From NCBI GenBank assembly GCA_963971575.1, contig OZ020624.1, positions 16,523,249 to 16,587,248 on the forward strand: 64,000 nt of DNA, written 5' to 3'. Both the position numbers and the translations under genes were made by a program. Positions within the stretch are counted from its first letter, which is position 1. Every line of letters starts with the position of its first letter. The stretch is from Liopterus haemorrhoidalis (taxonomy: Eukaryota > Arthropoda > Insecta > Coleoptera > Dytiscidae). Shown piece after piece: positions 62,577 through 64,000 of this stretch. Under the pieces are notes generated by a model. It had not been told where the DNA came from and did not search any database. It saw nothing but the letters and a program-made list of their open reading frames with translations.

Positions 62577-64000
62577 ATATCATAATTCTTGGTCAGAAAC
62601 CAAAATTAGTGTTATGTACTTCTTAAACATGTTGCGCTTAACCAGTTTTCATATAAAACATGAAATTTGAAAATTCAACTATTTCGTTGCTATTTTGTGT
62701 CATAAACATCATTATTCTTGGTCAGAAACCAAAATAAGTGTTATGTACTTCTTAAACATGTTGCGCTTAATCAGTTTTCAAGTAAAACTTGAATTTTGAA
62801 AATTCAACTATTTCGTTGCTTTTTTCTGTCAATAATATCATAATTCTTGGTCAGAAACCAAAATTAGTGTTATGTACTTCTTAAACATGTTGCGCTTAAC
62901 CAGTTTTCATGTAAAACATGAATTTTGAAAATTCAACTATTTCGTTGCTATTTTGTGTCACTAACATCATAATTCTTGGTCAGAAACCAAAATTAGTGTT
63001 ATGTACTTCTAAAACATGTTGCGCTTATTCAGTTTTCAAGTAAAACTTGAATTTTGAAAATTAAACTATTTCGTTGCTATTTTCTGTCAATAATATCATA
63101 ATTCTTGGTCAGAAACCAAAATTAGTGTTATGTACTTCTTAAACATGTTGCGCTTAACCAGTTTTCATGTAAAACATGAATTTTGAAAATTCAACTATTT
63201 CGTTGCTATTTTGTGTCATAAACATCATTATTCTTGGTCAGAAACCAAAATAAGTGTTATGTACTTCTTAAACATGTTGCGCTTAACCAGTTTTCAAGTA
63301 AAACTTGAATTTTGAAAATTCAACTATTTCGTTGCTATTTTCTGTCAATAATATCATAATTCTTGGTCAGAAACCAAAATTAGTGTTATGTACTTCTTAA
63401 ACATGTTGCGCTTAACCAGTTTTCATATAAAACATGAAATTTGAAAATTCAACTATTTCGTTGCTATTTTGTGTCATAAACATCATTATTCTTGGTCAGA
63501 AACCAAAATAAGTGTTATGTACTTCTTAAACATGTTGCGCTTAATCAGTTTTCAAGTAAAACTTGAATTTTGAAAATTCAACTATTTCGTTGCTTTTTTC
63601 TGTCAATAATATCATAATTCTTGGTCAGAAACCAAAATTAGTGTTATGTACTTCTTAAACATGTTGCGCTTAACCAGTTTTCATGTAAAACATGAATTTT
63701 GAAAATTCAACTATTTCGTTGCTATTTTGTGTCACTAACATCATAATTCTTGGTCAGAAACCAAAATAAGTGTTATGTACTTCTTAAACATGTTGCGCTT
63801 AACCAGTTTTCAAGTAAAACTTGAATTTTGAAAATTCAACTATTTCGTTGCTATTTTCTGTCAATAATATCATAATTCTTGGTCAGAAACCAAAATTAGT
63901 GTTATGTACTTCTTAAACATGTTGCGCTTAACCAGTTTTCAAGTAAAACTTGAATTTTGAAAATTCAACTATTTCGTTGCTATTTTCTGTCAATAATATC
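62575..64000 (+). repeat. 129-bp AT-rich satellite array, right part
   Basis: The same array resumes immediately after the inserted element, in the same orientation and in the correct phase: the unit interrupted in its tail at 60856 continues at 62577. About 11 units follow and the array runs off the window end. The order of unit classes here (CATAT unit, AATC unit with the TTTTTTCTG tail, CATG unit with the CACTAAC tail, then an ATTC unit with AAATTAAACT) matches the order around 48.8-50.2 kb. This stretch is thus another copy of that higher-order segment. There is no gene. Confidence 0.98.

Noticed and set aside
62246..62585. Overlapping 63-86-residue open frames on both strands
   Set aside because: They arise from the stop-free 24-bp GC-rich repeat, whose length is a multiple of three. 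The predicted peptides are low-complexity repeats such as NASTGPVR, open in several frames at once, and extend across the transposon end into satellite.
1..64000. Telomeric repeats, rDNA or histone cluster
   Set aside because: No TTAGG/TTAGGG-type runs, no rRNA-like or histone-like sequence is present in either strand.

Overview
This window is almost entirely one AT-rich satellite DNA array. A 129-bp unit (about 28% G+C by hand count of one copy) repeats head to tail, always in the same orientation, from base 1 to 60856 and again from 62575 to 64000. That is roughly 483 copies, and the array runs off both ends of the window. No rRNA, tRNA, CRISPR, bacterial operon or intact protein-coding gene is visible. 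The setting is a eukaryotic nuclear genome, from centromeric, pericentromeric or other constitutive heterochromatin. The single inserted element carries an arthropod-style initiator plus a DPE-like motif and a short peptide resembling a domain common in insect and cnidarian transposon-associated proteins, so I lean towards an insect or other arthropod. I cannot name the species.

The units are not all alike. They fall into a few classes, marked by linked changes at the first bases (AAATAAG or AAATTAG), at the GCTTAACC site (AACC, AATC, AGCC, ATTC, AGTC), at a central hairpin (CAAG/CTTG, CATG/CATG or CATAT/CATGAAA) and at the tail (CTGTCAATAATATC, CTCTC, GTGTCATAAACATC, GTGTCACTAAC, GTGTCATTAAC). 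Rare private substitutions let longer repeats be measured. 8.1-21.3 kb is a 42-unit higher-order repeat of 5,415 bp in about 2.4 copies. 24.0-28.0 kb is a 16-unit tandem duplication (2,064 bp). 31.9-36.3 kb is a 17-unit tandem duplication (2,193 bp). About 4 kb at 30.0-34.1 kb is copied at 41.3-45.3 kb, 11,223 bp away. A module of about 2.4 kb recurs four times between 28 and 61 kb. 39.6-40.9 kb has a 5-unit pattern. 51.9-57.5 kb is a more diverged 27-unit (3,479 bp) duplication. The array is therefore a mosaic of overlapping amplification events, not one dominant higher-order repeat.

The only non-satellite DNA is 60857-62574, a 1,718-bp DNA-transposon-like element. It has 13-bp perfect terminal inverted repeats (CCCAGCAAACATT), a TA target duplication, GC-rich subterminal repeats, a possible TATA-less core promoter, a decayed coding remnant and an internal 60-bp inverted repeat. 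It is non-autonomous as it stands. The short open frames at 28519-28704 and 62246-62585 are by-products of repeat structure, not genes.
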